Source: Sarcocystis neurona (Eukaryota; Apicomplexa; Conoidasida; Eucoccidiorida; Sarcocystidae). Taken from it: a stretch of DNA of 64,000 bases. This document shows positions 45,901 through 64,000 of the stretch, one piece after another. A program made the position numbers and the translations under genes. Where the stretch lies: assembly GCA_000727475.1 (NCBI GenBank), contig KL647336.1, positions 186,001-250,000 of the forward strand. Direction: 5' to 3'. The notes beneath the pieces are model-generated. The model did not search any database, was not told the origin of the DNA, and saw only the letters and a program-made list of their open reading frames with translations. How positions within the stretch are numbered: the first letter of the stretch is position 1; every line of letters begins with the position of its first letter.

Positions 45901-47348
45901 GCATCAGAACTTGATCACACCCACATGCACACACTCTCACAAACCCACCGGTCAAATTTTTTACTTTCTTTTTTCCTCTGCTTCTTTACCCGTGTGCTCA
46001 CGTGAGGTGATACGTGCGGCCAGTGACAGCTATTTATATGTACGACAAGCTGCTGGAGTGGAGTGCACATGTGTACGTACAACCGACCTCGCAGACGTTT
46101 CTGTGTCACTTTTTGGTCTTCTCTTGAAATTTCTGCAGGACCGACTTCGTGCGCATGGACGTGCGCGTTAGCGCATACGTCGCTTCTCCCGTCGTCACCC
46201 CATTCGGAGGTAAACAGCGCACGCGACCATCACCACCCCACCCCACCCCGCCATCGCCACCCTACCCCACCGCGCCGTCACCAGCACACCTCACCAGCCC
46301 CGTCACCACCCACCCCAACAACCACACGTTTTATTGTAGCGCGCACGTGTTCGTATATGTGTGCGAATGTGTGGGGAGACAGAGAGAGACACGTCCGGAA
46401 AAAACGGCTCACCCCGTCGCGCGGGTATGCGCGTCTCCCCATTCCTGTAAAACGCAGGTATATATATGTCACCATATTTTACTCGTCCCCAGAGTCACAT
46501 GTGTGTCTACTCATATATATGTGTATATATATATATACATACATATATATACATATATACATATATGTGTATGTACGTGCATGTCTACGCATATATATAT
46601 ATATATAAATATAGTTGTACACGTAGGGGTCTGTCATTGTGTAGACATCGCTTTTTACGGGGAGCTTCAAGCGTTTCGTATGAGAGTTCTGCGTAGGTTC
46701 ACATTTCTCCTCCTCTTTCGCTTTGTGTGTATGTATCAGGATTTGTATATAGGAAGAAGTACTTCAGAATGAATAAGGTACACTTGTAGACGTGTTGCGA
46801 GCAAGAGTGATCTGCCTCTTCTCTTGTAGGTCCTCTGTGTATCTGTGTGTGTATTTTCCTCATCATCAGTTTGTTCGAGGAGACCTATTGCTTGCACTGT
46901 TTTGTTTTTCTTTTCTCGGCCCCGTCTCGTCCTTCTCTTCCCTGTGCTTCTTCCTAGCTGCTCTGGCGGTTGCACGTCGTCTTTCTTACTTCCCTTCCCA
47001 TCTCCGCCTCTTGTTCCCCCTGTTTTATCGTGACGCATATACTGCCGAACAAATTCAACAAGTGAACTTACAGGACCGGAAGAATGAACCGGTGTGTCCT
47101 GCTGCTTTTTTCCGCCGATATTCTCTGTTTTTGACGACGCCTTCGTCACTCCCTCGCGGCTTCTCCCCCTCCACCTGCTATTCTCTACGTCGTCTCCTTG
47201 TCTTCCTCTGTCAGTCTGGTCGAAAGTAACGCTACTGAGCGAAGCCGATCCCAAGGGATGGATACCCGGCGTGGTGACGCGGGCCCTCGCGGCTAAAGTT
47301 CTTCCGTCTACGCTCGAAAAAATGACTCGGCACATGCTGAAGCACTAG
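36317..47348 (+). CDS. START-domain (StAR-related lipid transfer) protein with giant low-complexity N-terminus
   Basis: START domains bind a lipid in a helix-grip pocket and move it between membranes; a Plasmodium START protein transfers phospholipids, and that role is inferred here. Exons 36317-42908, 44258-44944, 45165-45279, 46139-46209 and 47215-47348 join in phases 1, 1, 2, 1 to give 2532 codons. START blocks in order: CVYEKDGIKVWKREIEGSRL (from residue 2175), FASDSSLRAEWD, PRDVVTLR (2254-2261), SVDHPDAP (2456-2463), DFVRMDVRVSAYVASP and LLSEADPKGWIPG with C-terminal helix. Residues 1-2170 are Ala/Gln/Ser/Glu-rich with no other recognised domain, signal peptide or membrane segment. About 170 residues interrupt the START fold between PRDVVTLR and YEVERMVYA. 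The ATG at 36317 is the first in the frame; upstream exons are possible. The stop at 47346 overlaps a GTAAGT. Confidence 0.92.
42909..44257 (+). other. Intron 1 of the START-domain gene
   Basis: 1349 bases with CAG-rich sequence at 43180-43610 (open as a Gln/Ser/Arg-rich frame 43143-43772), TA microsatellite at 43810-43950 and a CTG tract running up to the acceptor. A plus frame with an ATG at 44026 precedes the acceptor and would give a short alternative START protein if transcription began there. Confidence 0.75.
44258..44944 (+). CDS. START-domain gene, exon 2 with in-domain insertion
   Basis: The acceptor is CTGCTGCTGCTGCAG at 44257 and the donor GTGTGG at 44945. It encodes SFVAPLPPQQYSAFASD, SSLRAEWDTHLQFHRTLEKL, FVDICHVAVKRVATIYPRD and VVTLRAKR, all standard START positions. 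It then continues for about 165 residues of Pro/Ala-rich and Lys/Glu-rich sequence (KKKKQPEEEERETDEAEEDA) not found in ordinary START domains. An unrecognised intron within this insert cannot be excluded. Confidence 0.85.
45165..45279 (+). CDS. START-domain gene, exon 3 (SVDHPDAP)
   Basis: A 115-base exon behind TTCTCCTCAG with donor GTAAGC at 45280. It reads ECGSAPKNSEEENKRYEVER, then MVYASCSCSVDHPDAPE. The Ser-Val-Asp-His-Pro motif is typical of START domains. The entering phase 1 and leaving phase 2 both fit. Confidence 0.92.
45285..45680. repeat. CAG/CAA array in START-gene intron 3
   Basis: Nearly 400 bases of AACAGCAGCAATAGGTACAG-like superunits directly after the donor at 45280. Here the sense strand carries CAG, unlike the RNF10 introns. 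Confidence 0.85.
46139..46209 (+). CDS. START-domain gene, exon 4
   Basis: A 71-base exon behind TTTCTGCAG with donor GTAAAC at 46210. It completes Gln and reads TDFVRMDVRVSAYVASPVV and TPFG, the START strand after the His-Pro motif (family pattern GYVR...L.G..I.P). Confidence 0.92.
46225..46330. repeat. C-rich CACC minisatellite in START-gene intron 4
   Basis: Units such as CACCCCACCCCGCCATCGCC repeat with little variation; the strand is almost pure C and A. Confidence 0.8.
47215..47348 (+). CDS. START-domain gene, last recognised exon
   Basis: The exon lies behind CTTCCTCTGTCAG. It reads VWSKVTLLSEADPKGWIPG, VVTRALAAKVLP and STLEKMTRHMLKH, then TAG. The Asp-Pro-Lys-Gly-Trp-Ile-Pro motif and the following amphipathic helix close the START fold. 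The TAG is part of CACTAGTAAGT, so a donor at 47348 could replace the stop with Tyr and continue into a further exon. Confidence 0.9.
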
Positions 47349-47699
47349 TAAGTCTGAGAGAAAGAGAACTTCCCACTAGCTCTCAAAAATTGGAAAACTT
47401 GGCTTCGTACTTCTGAGAAAAACAAATCTTCACTTCTGCATGAGGAAACGGAGCGGTGCAAGCCTAAGAAGCCCTCTTCGTATATTTCGTATATCTGTCC
47501 ACCTATCTGTGTCTCGCAGCAGCCCGTCTCTGCGACACGAAGGGAAATCTGCTGGAGTTGTTCTAAGTGAACAGCAACAAAGGCGTATACATATGTACAA
47601 GTATCTATTTGTGTGTGTTTCCGCAGTGACGTCAGAATAATCTGCAAACATACGTACACGTACATCTAAATATGGAAAAAGTTCTGTGTACTCCACGGT

Positions 47700-48499
47700 A
47701 ATATGTATATATATATATAATATTATATATATATTAATATATATATATATATATATACATATATATAATATATAATATATACATATATACATATATATAA
47801 TATAATATATATATATACGTATATATATATGTATATATATATATANNNNNNNNNNNNNNNNNNNNNNNNNNNNNNNNNNNNNNNNNNNNNNNNNNNNNNN
47901 NNNNNNNNNNNNNNNNNNNNNNNNNNNNNNNNNNNNNNNNNNNNNNNNNNNNNNNNNNNNNNNNNNNNNNNNNNNNNNNNNNNNNNNNNNNNNNNNNNNN
48001 NNNNNNNNNNNNNNNNNNNNNNNNNNNNNNNNNNNNNNNNNNNNNNNNNNNNNNNNNNNNNNNNNNNNNNNNNNNNNNNNNNNNNNNNNNNNNNNNNNNN
48101 NNNNNNNNNNNNNNNNNNNNNNNNNNNNNNNNNNNNNNNNNNNNNNNNNNNNNNNNNNNNNNNNNNNNNNNNNNNNNNNNNNNNNNNNNNNNNNNNNNNN
48201 NNNNNNNNNNNNNNNNNNNNNNNNNNNNNNNNNNNNNNNNNNNNNNNNNNNNNNNNNNNNNNNNNNNNNNNNNNNNNNNNNNNNNNNNNNNNNNNNNNNN
48301 NNNNNNNNNNNNNNNNNNNNNNNNNNNNNNNNNNNNNNNNNNNNNNNNNNNNNNNNNNNNNNNNNNNNNNNNNNNNNNNNNNNNNNNNNNNNNNNNNNNN
48401 NNNNNNNNNNTATATATATATATACACTATATATAATATATAATATATACATATATACATATATATAATATAATATATATATATACGTATATATATATG

Positions 48500-48532
<33 letters not shown>

Positions 48533-48535
48533 GTA
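47700..48535. repeat. (TA)n array with assembly gap and duplicated flanks
   Basis: A TA-rich array contains 565 N (47846-48410). The 85 bases before the gap (47761-47845) are identical to 48429-48513 after it, so the two contig ends appear to overlap. The gap length is probably nominal. Confidence 0.9.
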
Positions 48536-48669
48536 GGTACGTGAATGCGTGCATATAGATATGAAGGGGAGATCTAGGGGAGGGCGCCGGCGCACGGTAG
48601 AATATTTGCGCGGAAGACTGAACTGATGCGGCTTCACTTTCCACATTTTGTATTTGTTGAACAACTTAG

Positions 48670-49219
48670 CGTTCCCGCCTTGATATCCGTTTACCGCGCC
48701 GTGTTTCTTTGTCGTTTTGTGAATTTCTCTGGCGGTGCAGCGGCGTTCCGTGGGAGGGACCGTCTGCGTCGGGGTACGCATGTCGACGACTTGCTGCTTT
48801 TGAAGAACTCGGACAGAAGGAAAAGCCACGCTGACTATTTGGAAGAAGGAAGTACAACTGTTTATTTGCACGTGTGCACGTCCACTTATATGTGTCCGAC
48901 TATATGTGTAAATCTCTCGACATATGCATCTACTATATATATTTATCCATCTCTCTTGCTCTCTCTGTCTCTCCAGTCTTCTCTTTCTCACTATATATAT
49001 ATATATATCTGTCTACATTCTGCACATATATATGTGAATGTCCGTATAGGTGCGTGCCCACGTTCATCTACAAATTCACCCGCAACTAGAATTATTTGTA
49101 CTTGCCAGCTCGGTGTGGACGTTTATATTGGCTGTCTGTGGGCTGTGGATATCTGTGAACCCGCCTGGGTCCGCACATGTCTGTATATTGACAATATTGT
49201 CGAAGGACGGACAGCGTGA
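48670..49219 (+). CDS. Unassigned open frame, possible further exon of the START-domain gene
   Basis: The frame has an ATG at 48626 and is open to 49219. From an acceptor-like CAACTTAG at 48669 it reads VPALISVYRAVFLCRFVNF and HVDDLLLLKNSDRRKSHADY before entering TA repeat. One base plus the TA left by a donor at 47348 would give Tyr in the right phase. No homology is recognised. It may be chance. Confidence 0.25.
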
Positions 49220-49879
49220 GAAGATGGGGAATGCTGCGATAAAGGAAGTAAGACCCGGATGTGACAGGGGGGAAGGATGATGGTGATGCCTCAATTGAAC
49301 GGGCGCGACACACACGCGATGCAAGGACAACAGCAGGAAAGGACGAGCTCTTGAAAATGCCGGAGCTGGATGTGGAGCCTACGTTGCAGGCAGCTGGTGC
49401 TGTAGTTGCTGCTGATGCGCACTGCTGGTGCTCCTGCTGTTTTGTGTGACCTCGTCGTGCTGCTTCCCTGGCTTAATGGAAAAGCGGTGGTACTTCTGAC
49501 CCGTCAAGTGAGGGACATTACACGTCGTCTAAAATTGACGATAAACCCACGAGGTCATGCATCGCTTTTCCCGTGCGAGACAAGACGGATGTGGGATTGC
49601 GTGACTGCTTCGAAGATCGTTAGAAGCACGGAGAATATGAGAACAAGTGTGTAGCACACATGAAGAGAAGGACATCCCTGTGGAACGAAAAAATTATTTT
49701 GATAAAGCGATTTCTGGCGGAAAAGGAATGTGACGTGGGGACAGGGCCTCAGAGAGAGAGATGCGGGGGAGTCAGCACATCTACCTGCGAGTGGGAAGCC
49801 CTCCCCATACGATATCCGTGGAAACGACTTTCAGCCGTTAACGTACAGGTTCATACGCACACGCGTGCAGGCACACGCA

Positions 49880-50593
49880 CTATGGCGTGGAACTGCCGGA
49901 GTAGGACAAGACGTGACGGCCCCTCTGATAAATATCTGCACTCGTCGAGTGCCCGGTGCACACGATCGTCCCATACACATTTACGTGCACGTGTAGCTGC
50001 CTAGGTGTATCTGCACTTGCAGAATCGAGAGGGAGTGTCTTCGCAGGCATCCCGTTTAGTAGTTGGCTATCCGCCTGCACCTCGGAGGGGGGAGGTACAG
50101 GGACCTCCAGGGAGATAGGCAGGTGCAGCGGGTATAGTAGAAAAAGGATTACGGGACAAAAGAATGGAACGTGTCGTAGCTGTACCAAATTATATCCAGT
50201 GGTGCGGCTGTAATGTATACACCGCGAACTGACTCCTTTTCTGTATGAAAAAGGACGAGGGATACACCCGTACATAATATGTTTGAGTGCATGAATAGGT
50301 ATGCTTCTATAACATGTGTGAGACCCTGCACTCGTACGTAGATAATTGTGTATACGTACGTTCATCTTGTGTAGGTGCGTATACTCTGCAAAGCGGAGAA
50401 TCTCTGCATTGCGACCAGAATTCGCCATGTTTTGCTGGTTGGGAACGCACAGAACGTGGAACTTCACAACGTGTACGCAATGTGTATAGGCAAAGCTGCG
50501 AAGGTTCTTCGGGCAAGAACACACTTGTGAACATACACAGAGCGGGTGTTTCTTCTCAGAAACAGAACGTAGACAACTTGCTGTTTGCATTTG
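49880..50593 (-). CDS. Unassigned 238-codon open frame
   Basis: It starts at ATG 50593 (MQTASCLRSV); the frame is open without ATG to 50779. It is the longest frame in the triplet-poor segment that is not explained by repeats. Its composition is Cys/His/Ser-rich and no motif is recognised. Plus-strand frame 50314-50712 overlaps it. It could be chance or a decayed gene. Confidence 0.25.
   Translation of the reverse strand, partial: QMQTASCLRSVSEKKHPLCVCSQVCSCPKNLRSFAYTHCVHVVKFHVLCVPNQQNMANSGRNAEILRFAEYTHLHKMNVRIHNYLRTSAGSHTCYRSIPIHALKHIMYGCIPRPFSYRKGVSSRCIHYSRTTGYNLVQLRHVPFFCPVILFLLYPLHLPISLEVPVPPPSEVQADSQLLNGMPAKTLPLDSASADTPRQLHVHVNVYGTIVCTGHSTSADIYQRGRHVLSYSGSSTP
50075..50128. repeat. Nested inverted repeats
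   Basis: Outer arms CTGCACCT (50075-50082) and AGGTGCAG (50121-50128) enclose an inner perfect hairpin GGAGGT/ACCTCC (50091-50108). They could form a branched cruciform. Confidence 0.8.
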
Positions 50594-50779
50594 TGAGAGC
50601 CCTTTCTGCGGTTCTTCGCATGACCATTTTTTTCTCAAGCTCGTTTGTCCGGGCGCCTTCTCTGGGAAGAGCTGCTGGACTAGACCTTGACGAATGCGGG
50701 TTACAACGCTAGGCGTTAATAACTGTCTATTGCCACTGCCATTCTTTCCACAAGGAGAATTCAGCTGAATTTCCCTCAA

Positions 50780-52850
50780 AGTGTAACTCTGACTGAAGAG
50801 ATTTTTTGGAATGTGAAGTAGCCGGGTTCAACGCCTTTCTTGACTTCTCCCGACTCCAAGGTTCCGAGTAAACTTTCAAACGTGAACTGTGGAGAACTTG
50901 GGCGCTCGAAGACTGTGAAATGAATCACGAGTGTGAAAAGGGAGTCAGTTCTATATTTAATGATCACCGCGTTTTTCGCCGGGAAGGATACCTCGGGTTT
51001 AAGACGCTCGAGTTCGTTGCCCTGAATGGATGCATATCTGCCACGTTTCACCGCGTCTGGAGAGACGCAGGAGGGGTTGATCACGTGACGGTCAAGAATA
51101 AAACCTCTAGACGCGTGCACCGTTGCCAGGTTCTGCTGCTTTTCGAAATTTTGTCAGGCCTAGAATTGTACGTGTCATTTCTACCAAGCCACGCAGCGCC
51201 GGTTGCCCTCCAAGAGAAAATTCCATTTTTCTCTACAGGGCACGCCTCACATCCGTGAACGTATTTGGCTGCCATCTCATAAATACGTGTCTCTCTTTCT
51301 TGTCCTACGCGGACGTCTATGTCTATATTAATCTTCAAATACTGGTACACTAATGTATTTTTCCCGTGTGGTGTGTCATTGGGGATCTGTACAGGGAAAG
51401 GAAGCCCCAGAAGTTGTGATATTGTGTGATGCTTTGCGGTGTCATTACACGACGTTTAACTCACACCCACTTTCCAGGGAGACGTCGCGTTAACCAACAG
51501 GTAGGCCGACACATTTGTACGGAAAAATACGCGTACAAATGAGGTATGGATATGCGTAATATGAGCTACACGCGTAAATCCATTACTAAATGCAGGTGGT
51601 AACGCCGAATCGGTGAAATCTGCAGGCAGGCGTGTACGAGGTTCACTGGTGTATAGCACAGAAACGTTGACAGCTGGTCAAGCTATTTCATGACGACGTC
51701 CTTCCTACGTGCAGATGTTCCTGGCGAGTGCTTGCCAAAAAGTGATAAGAGGTCCCCTTTTGTACGCACCTCGCGTAGTGACCGCTACCAGCAGTCGCGC
51801 CGTGCGCTTTTTAGCACGCAGCTACAGGTATGTACAACACCAAATTGCAGTTCCCTTCAGTGGACTACTGCTGAGGAAGAGTATTTCTTCCGGAGGTCGT
51901 ACCAAGAAAGCACCTGAAGATACGTTGCAGCGGACTCCGTCGTTCGCCTCCGCAGACCGTTGTAGTGGATGCAGATGTCGTGTTGTGCATCTAAGGAGAG
52001 GCATAGCCCCAGGTAGCGATTGGACCGTTAGGTAGTGAACTGGTATGGGAAGATTTACCTCAGGATAAGTTGAAGGTGTCACCGCAGTGCGTCTCGACGA
52101 TTATAATGTTCGCGTCGGTTCGTCCTCCTTTCGCATCCATTGCAGTACATAACCGATATAGCCACGCGTACTTAGGGCGTCCTAAAACCATGCCGTATAA
52201 CTCACTCCTGCGGCTTGTAGGCAATGCTGACACACCTTCCCCAACGTATGGGCGCAAATCAAGCGCAGTAACTTCTTTGTAGCTCCCTATGTGTTGCACT
52301 TGTAGATCGTGTAGAGAGAAAGGCACAGAAAGTGAGATGGTGGAGTTAACTTCACGTGTGCATTTATTCACTTCGCACTACACTTGCTTGTTAGCCGCCA
52401 AATGCATTACGCAGAAAGCGAGTGACAAACACTTCGTTATATATTTGGTACGTACTAGGCAGTTTACAAGTTTCACAGGAATCACTGTCGCGTTTTCGTC
52501 CGGGCAGTGGGGTGAGGTTTATAAGAAAATGTCAACCTATCTGACTTAATAGCCAGGACGGCATGCTTTTGAATTACCGGCTACCCTTTCTGTGCGTTCT
52601 GCTGTAGATTCTGATGAGCATTCGGGATCAGTGCAAGCACTGACGACCCTTTGATATGGCATGCCGTATTTGTCAAACGCGGGACACTGTATGGACGGGT
52701 TTCCCCACGTGAGTTTCCTGCAGAAAGGCTCGTCCGTGCATTCCGTGTTTCTGGTCGTGAAAGTACGTGTAGCGGCATTCCCACATCTGCGTGGTAGTGG
52801 GCCGCACACTCGTACTACGAGCCCGTGTCATGCTTATTCATAATTCTTTC
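50780..52850. other. Triplet-poor region without an assignable gene
   Basis: Unique sequence with frames of up to about 115 codons on both strands (for example 51709-52035 plus, 52060-52371 minus). No domains or convincing splice pairs are seen. Confidence 0.5.
51512..51541. repeat. Ten-pair perfect hairpin
   Basis: CATTTGTACG pairs with CGTACAAATG across a ten-base loop. Confidence 0.85.
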
Positions 52851-52851
52851 T

Positions 52852-53011
52852 AGTCAATGCGTTGCCGGCTTGGGAAAAAGTCCACGTTAGCGCGAGTGAA
52901 GAGGTAATATTTTTCGAATCATTACAAGCAAGTCAGTGCATTCCCGGCTTGGGAAAAAGTCCACGTCGGTGCGAGTGAAGAGGTAATAGTTTTTTCGAAT
53001 CATTACAAGCA
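52852..53011. repeat. 79-base tandem duplication, diverged
   Basis: Two copies of a unit with core CCGGCTTGGGAAAAAGTCCA and end CGAATCATTACAAGCA, differing at several bases and by a short indel. Confidence 0.9.
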
Positions 53012-53762
53012 TCCTTCGTCGTCTCGCTAGTCAAATCTATAGCGAAGCCTGTTTGTTTACAGGAAGCCACCTTGCTGCTCTCGCCTGCAGACACTGTCTG
53101 CCTCTCAGCACACGCGCTGCGCTTTCCACGATTGTACAGGACGTGTCTGGACCAATGCTGGATCACAGTAGTGACGGTGCTTCGCATCCGCAGTGGATGG
53201 CAGCCGTGCTCGCTTCTTATTACGAAGGTGCTGCCGTCGCTACGGAAAATAAGAAGCATTACCATATTATACCGCGCCTCGCGCATCCTCCCTCTTATGG
53301 GGTATCCCGCCGACTAGCTAGCTGTTTGACTTTGTTTTCCTTTATTATTAAGGTGGGATTCCTCCAGCTCGAATACCAGCTCCGCGTGCTTGCTTGAACG
53401 GAATCATTGAGTCATTCGCGTGACCGAAAATATCGTGTGTCTGAGATGTCTCTGGAAGTTCTGCGTCTTCCGGGTCACCTGTCACATTCCTTTTCTTTCT
53501 AGTGCTTCCCCGGAGAGATGCTTCCCATCGGTACAAAAGAACTTCGGCATGTTTTACTGCTTGCCTTCCCCCGTGTAGGAGACAGATGGAAAAATCTATG
53601 TGAATTATTCGGCTAAACGTGGGGATATACAGTCATGTGTACGGCTGTACATAAGTTACTCGTAGACGGTAATGCTACTCGCGTACTTCAATTCTGCTCA
53701 TGCCTACCTTCACAGGTTGAAGGAGACCTACGTAGTTAGCAGTGCAAACAAGAAAGGTGAAC

Positions 53763-54212
53763 ATGGCACACGCACAGAACTCCCTCACCTTTCTTTATCC
53801 TCCTTCTTCTAGTCCTTGTTTACGCAGGATCCATACAGAAGGGTGCAATACAGACAAAGACAACAGTGGGATACAGGCAGCTAATCTGCTTGTGCGTTGG
53901 CCTTCCTCTCGTGCGCATTCTGCCTGGTTCCGTGTAACTCCGAAAATCTATTATAATGGGATTGCTAAAAGCACTGCACCATATGGCGCTGCCGTGTCCT
54001 ACGGTTTTGTAGACGAAGAACTAATTACTTTTTACAATTTGGTTTCCAGTGCGGCTTCCACCTCTCTCAGTATCAACAAGCAAAACCTTGCTTCCTCCAC
54101 TGGTATACCAGCTGCAGCGGCGACACATCTGTGTGACAGCCATCTTCATGAGTATATATCCGCATACACGTGTATACATATACGTCTCAGGGCATACATT
54201 TTGTGCACATAA
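53763..54212 (+). CDS. Unassigned 149-codon open frame
   Basis: It starts at ATG 53763 (MAHAQNSLTF) and contains ordinary-looking protein text (WFRVTPKIYYNGIAKSTAPY, SYGFVDEELITFYNLV) before Ser/Ala-rich and repeat-like ends. A shorter frame at 53155-53397 (MLDHSSDGASHP) lies upstream. No family is recognised. If real, the gene probably has introns. Confidence 0.3.
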   Translation: MAHAQNSLTFLYPPSSSPCLRRIHTEGCNTDKDNSGIQAANLLVRWPSSRAHSAWFRVTPKIYYNGIAKSTAPYGAAVSYGFVDEELITFYNLVSSAASTSLSINKQNLASSTGIPAAAATHLCDSHLHEYISAYTCIHIRLRAYILCT

Positions 54213-54214
54213 TC

Positions 54215-55500
54215 CTGTGAGCATTCTACCGACGCAGGGCGCGCGTTCGCGAGATGCACACGGGGAAGATTTAATTGCTACACCTGTGTATGTGGCAACC
54301 GATAAAAAAATTTCATTCGACTTCCCCATAATTCGTCACGATTTACCCTGCATACACATATATCTCTATGTAAACGTACTTGCATCGGATGCGTATTTCT
54401 GTGTGCCGCGTAGGCGTCACATGCGGAGGGGACCACCATCCGCATTAAGACGCACCTACGTGTTCGCCTGAAGCGCGTACAGTGGCCACGTCGAAGGGCA
54501 CGATGATATATACATACAACGTGTGAAGGGCAGGAAGATATATATATCCATACAAACGTGAATGTATATTTATATCCACGTATGCATATTTTTCCTACGT
54601 GTCCATAAGCCCGGCCTTCTGCAAACTGTACGTGTATAGTTGGTTTAACACGGCGCACTAGTCTCCAGCATGTACAGACGACAACAAAGCATACGCGAAC
54701 ACAGAGCAGAACGTTGAACAAATAAATATACTAGACTGCCGCCTCCATATGATTCAGGTGAGCATATTTTGTAACGTGTATGTGAAGCGTATGCATGAAT
54801 TGAATGCAGCAGCGGGGTATCAGGTCCTTTATCTTGACGCATGTCCGGCACGCTGCAGGACTTGGATCTCGAATATATTTGGTACGTCTCCTGCAATCGA
54901 CCAACAAAATAAAAGTATAGTGGATGTAGTACAACGCGATCATATGGCTTACGAATGACTACCATGCGGTAGACCTCTGTATAAAAGTCACTTAGACAAG
55001 GTCCAGTCGCCACAATACATATGTATACTTGCGTATATATGTGATCCCCATAGTTGGCCGTAAATTAATAACGCTGGTAGTTGACGGGTGAAGCCGGTAT
55101 GCATATATGTTGTCTATGTAAGCGTGTACGCCACGAGTGCAACCCCACCATTTCCCCTGCTGGGGCAAGTGGGCCTCCGGTCGTTTCCGTCGTTTCGCCA
55201 AGGGGCTTTTTCCCTTTCAAAGTAAGGCGACCTCACCATAAAACATTATCACCGTGAATTTTCATTCAAACGGTGAAGCTGGTTCTTATCCGTTTCATTG
55301 TTCGTTATCCTCGTCTTGCGAGACCTTGCTTGTCTTTGTGGTTGATCGGCTTGCGGGTCTCGCCGCCTTCCGAACAGGCTCGACTTGTAACTGCAGTATC
55401 GTCTTCTACACCGAGATTCCCTTCCACATCTTTGTAATCTGGCGTATGCTAGTGGGCAGGACAGATTCACATGAGCTACGCAAGCATCTGTGAAAGTGTC
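54215..55500. other. Region without an assignable gene
   Basis: Unique sequence with some TA/CA-rich patches (54480-54600). Only short frames are present. Nothing else is recognised. Confidence 0.5.
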
Positions 55501-56270
55501 TTTTCTGTTGGTTTCTGCGTCCGACTTCTTATTTCTAATCGTGCCTGCACGGTCCCCCCCACTGCTACGCTTCTCTGATGATGCAGTCGCGTGAGACGCG
55601 AACATCATCTTCCTTCGCCACGTCCCGTGTGAGTTCCTGCTTTTTTCCTTCTGTTTCGTCTTCATTTCTTCACATACTATCTAATTCGTCGCTTCACGCC
55701 TGTAACCAGCGAACGAGATCCACCCCTCCTCCTCCACCCATCACGACGTAGAGCATTTCTGACCGTCCTCCCCGTGTTACCCTCAGTGTCACAGCGTCGT
55801 GGTTTGCGTTTCTTTCACTCTACGGCAGTCCCATCTTTCCGACCGCCTTATCTTTTATGTTTGTCGGCCGCTTCGTTTTCTTGACGGCCCCCAGCCTCCC
55901 CCTCTAGTTGAGCCGTTCGCTGTCCACCTCTTACCTCCTTTCCTTTTTTCCCCCCGTATCTTCGGGCAATTGTCGCGTCTCCTGCGTTTTTTTCGTTGTC
56001 GCTTTTTCATCCGTCTTCTTCCATTTTCGAACCTTTGTGGGCGATCCGGTACGTCCCGTGTTCGCCCCCCCCGCCTCCGCGCCCACCGCCGTGACTGCCT
56101 GCGCGCGTCTGCATTTTCGAAGTCACTTTGACACCGTGTCATTACTTTTCTTTGTCGCGGATTTTTTCGCAGTTCGGTTCTCCCGTCCAGTTTTTTTGTG
56201 CCCTCTTCCCTCTTCGCCCGTGTCGGTGTTTGGCGACTCTCTCTCTCTCTCGTCTGTCGCCCTTGACACG
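55500..56270 (+). promoter_or_regulatory. Pyrimidine-rich upstream/leader region of the helicase gene
   Basis: The plus strand is dominated by C and T, with long T or C runs, and ends in (CT)n just before the ATG. The frame of the helicase start is also open upstream from 55908 but Phe/Ser-rich and unlike the family. This looks like promoter plus 5' untranslated leader; no TATA box or initiator can be named. Confidence 0.5.

Positions 56271-64000
<7,730 letters not shown>

Overview
The window looks like nuclear DNA of an apicomplexan parasite of the Eimeria type. The evidence is dense CAG/CTG triplet arrays inside exons (read as poly-Gln, poly-Ser and poly-Ala runs), very long (TA)n/(CATA)n/(GAGA)n microsatellites, intron-rich genes, and proteins whose conserved blocks are separated by low-complexity insertions. 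The species cannot be fixed from the sequence. There is one undetermined base at 11130 and a 565-base run of N at 47846-48410.

Three genes can be assigned by conserved protein blocks joined across phase-compatible introns. (1) On the minus strand, about 21650 down to 3056, an RNF10/MAG2-type RING-finger ubiquitin ligase is broken into at least seven exons. Five junctions or half-junctions were rebuilt to the base; the middle (16.1-11.5 kb) and the link 8353-4288 are unresolved. (2) On the plus strand, 36317-47348, a START-domain (StAR-related lipid transfer) protein of about 2532 residues carries its lipid-binding domain in five exons at the far C-terminus of a giant low-complexity protein, with a further insertion of roughly 170 residues inside the START fold. 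(3) On the plus strand from 56271 past the right edge, a DDX5/Dbp2-type DEAD-box RNA helicase has five exons visible (388 codons), cut off after motif III.

Layout: 1-3055 triplet-rich and TA-rich sequence downstream of RNF10; 3056-21650 the RNF10 gene with triplet-rich introns; 21.7-24.6 kb triplet and TA/GA repeats; 24.6-35.6 kb a triplet-poor segment with no assignable gene but several short tandem duplications and an unusual set of short hairpins; 36.3-47.3 kb START gene; 47.7-48.5 kb TA array with the assembly gap; 48.6-55.7 kb a second triplet-poor segment with only unassigned reading frames; 55.5-56.3 kb pyrimidine-rich leader; 56.3-64.0 kb helicase gene with a 3.5-kb first intron.

The three genes have separate housekeeping roles (ribosome-linked ubiquitination, lipid transfer, RNA remodelling) and are not an operon or pathway. 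The main novelty is architectural: triplet repeats have a strand polarity tied to exon or intron status, CTG tracts lie next to several 3' splice sites, and low-complexity runs are inserted into the RING loop and the START fold.
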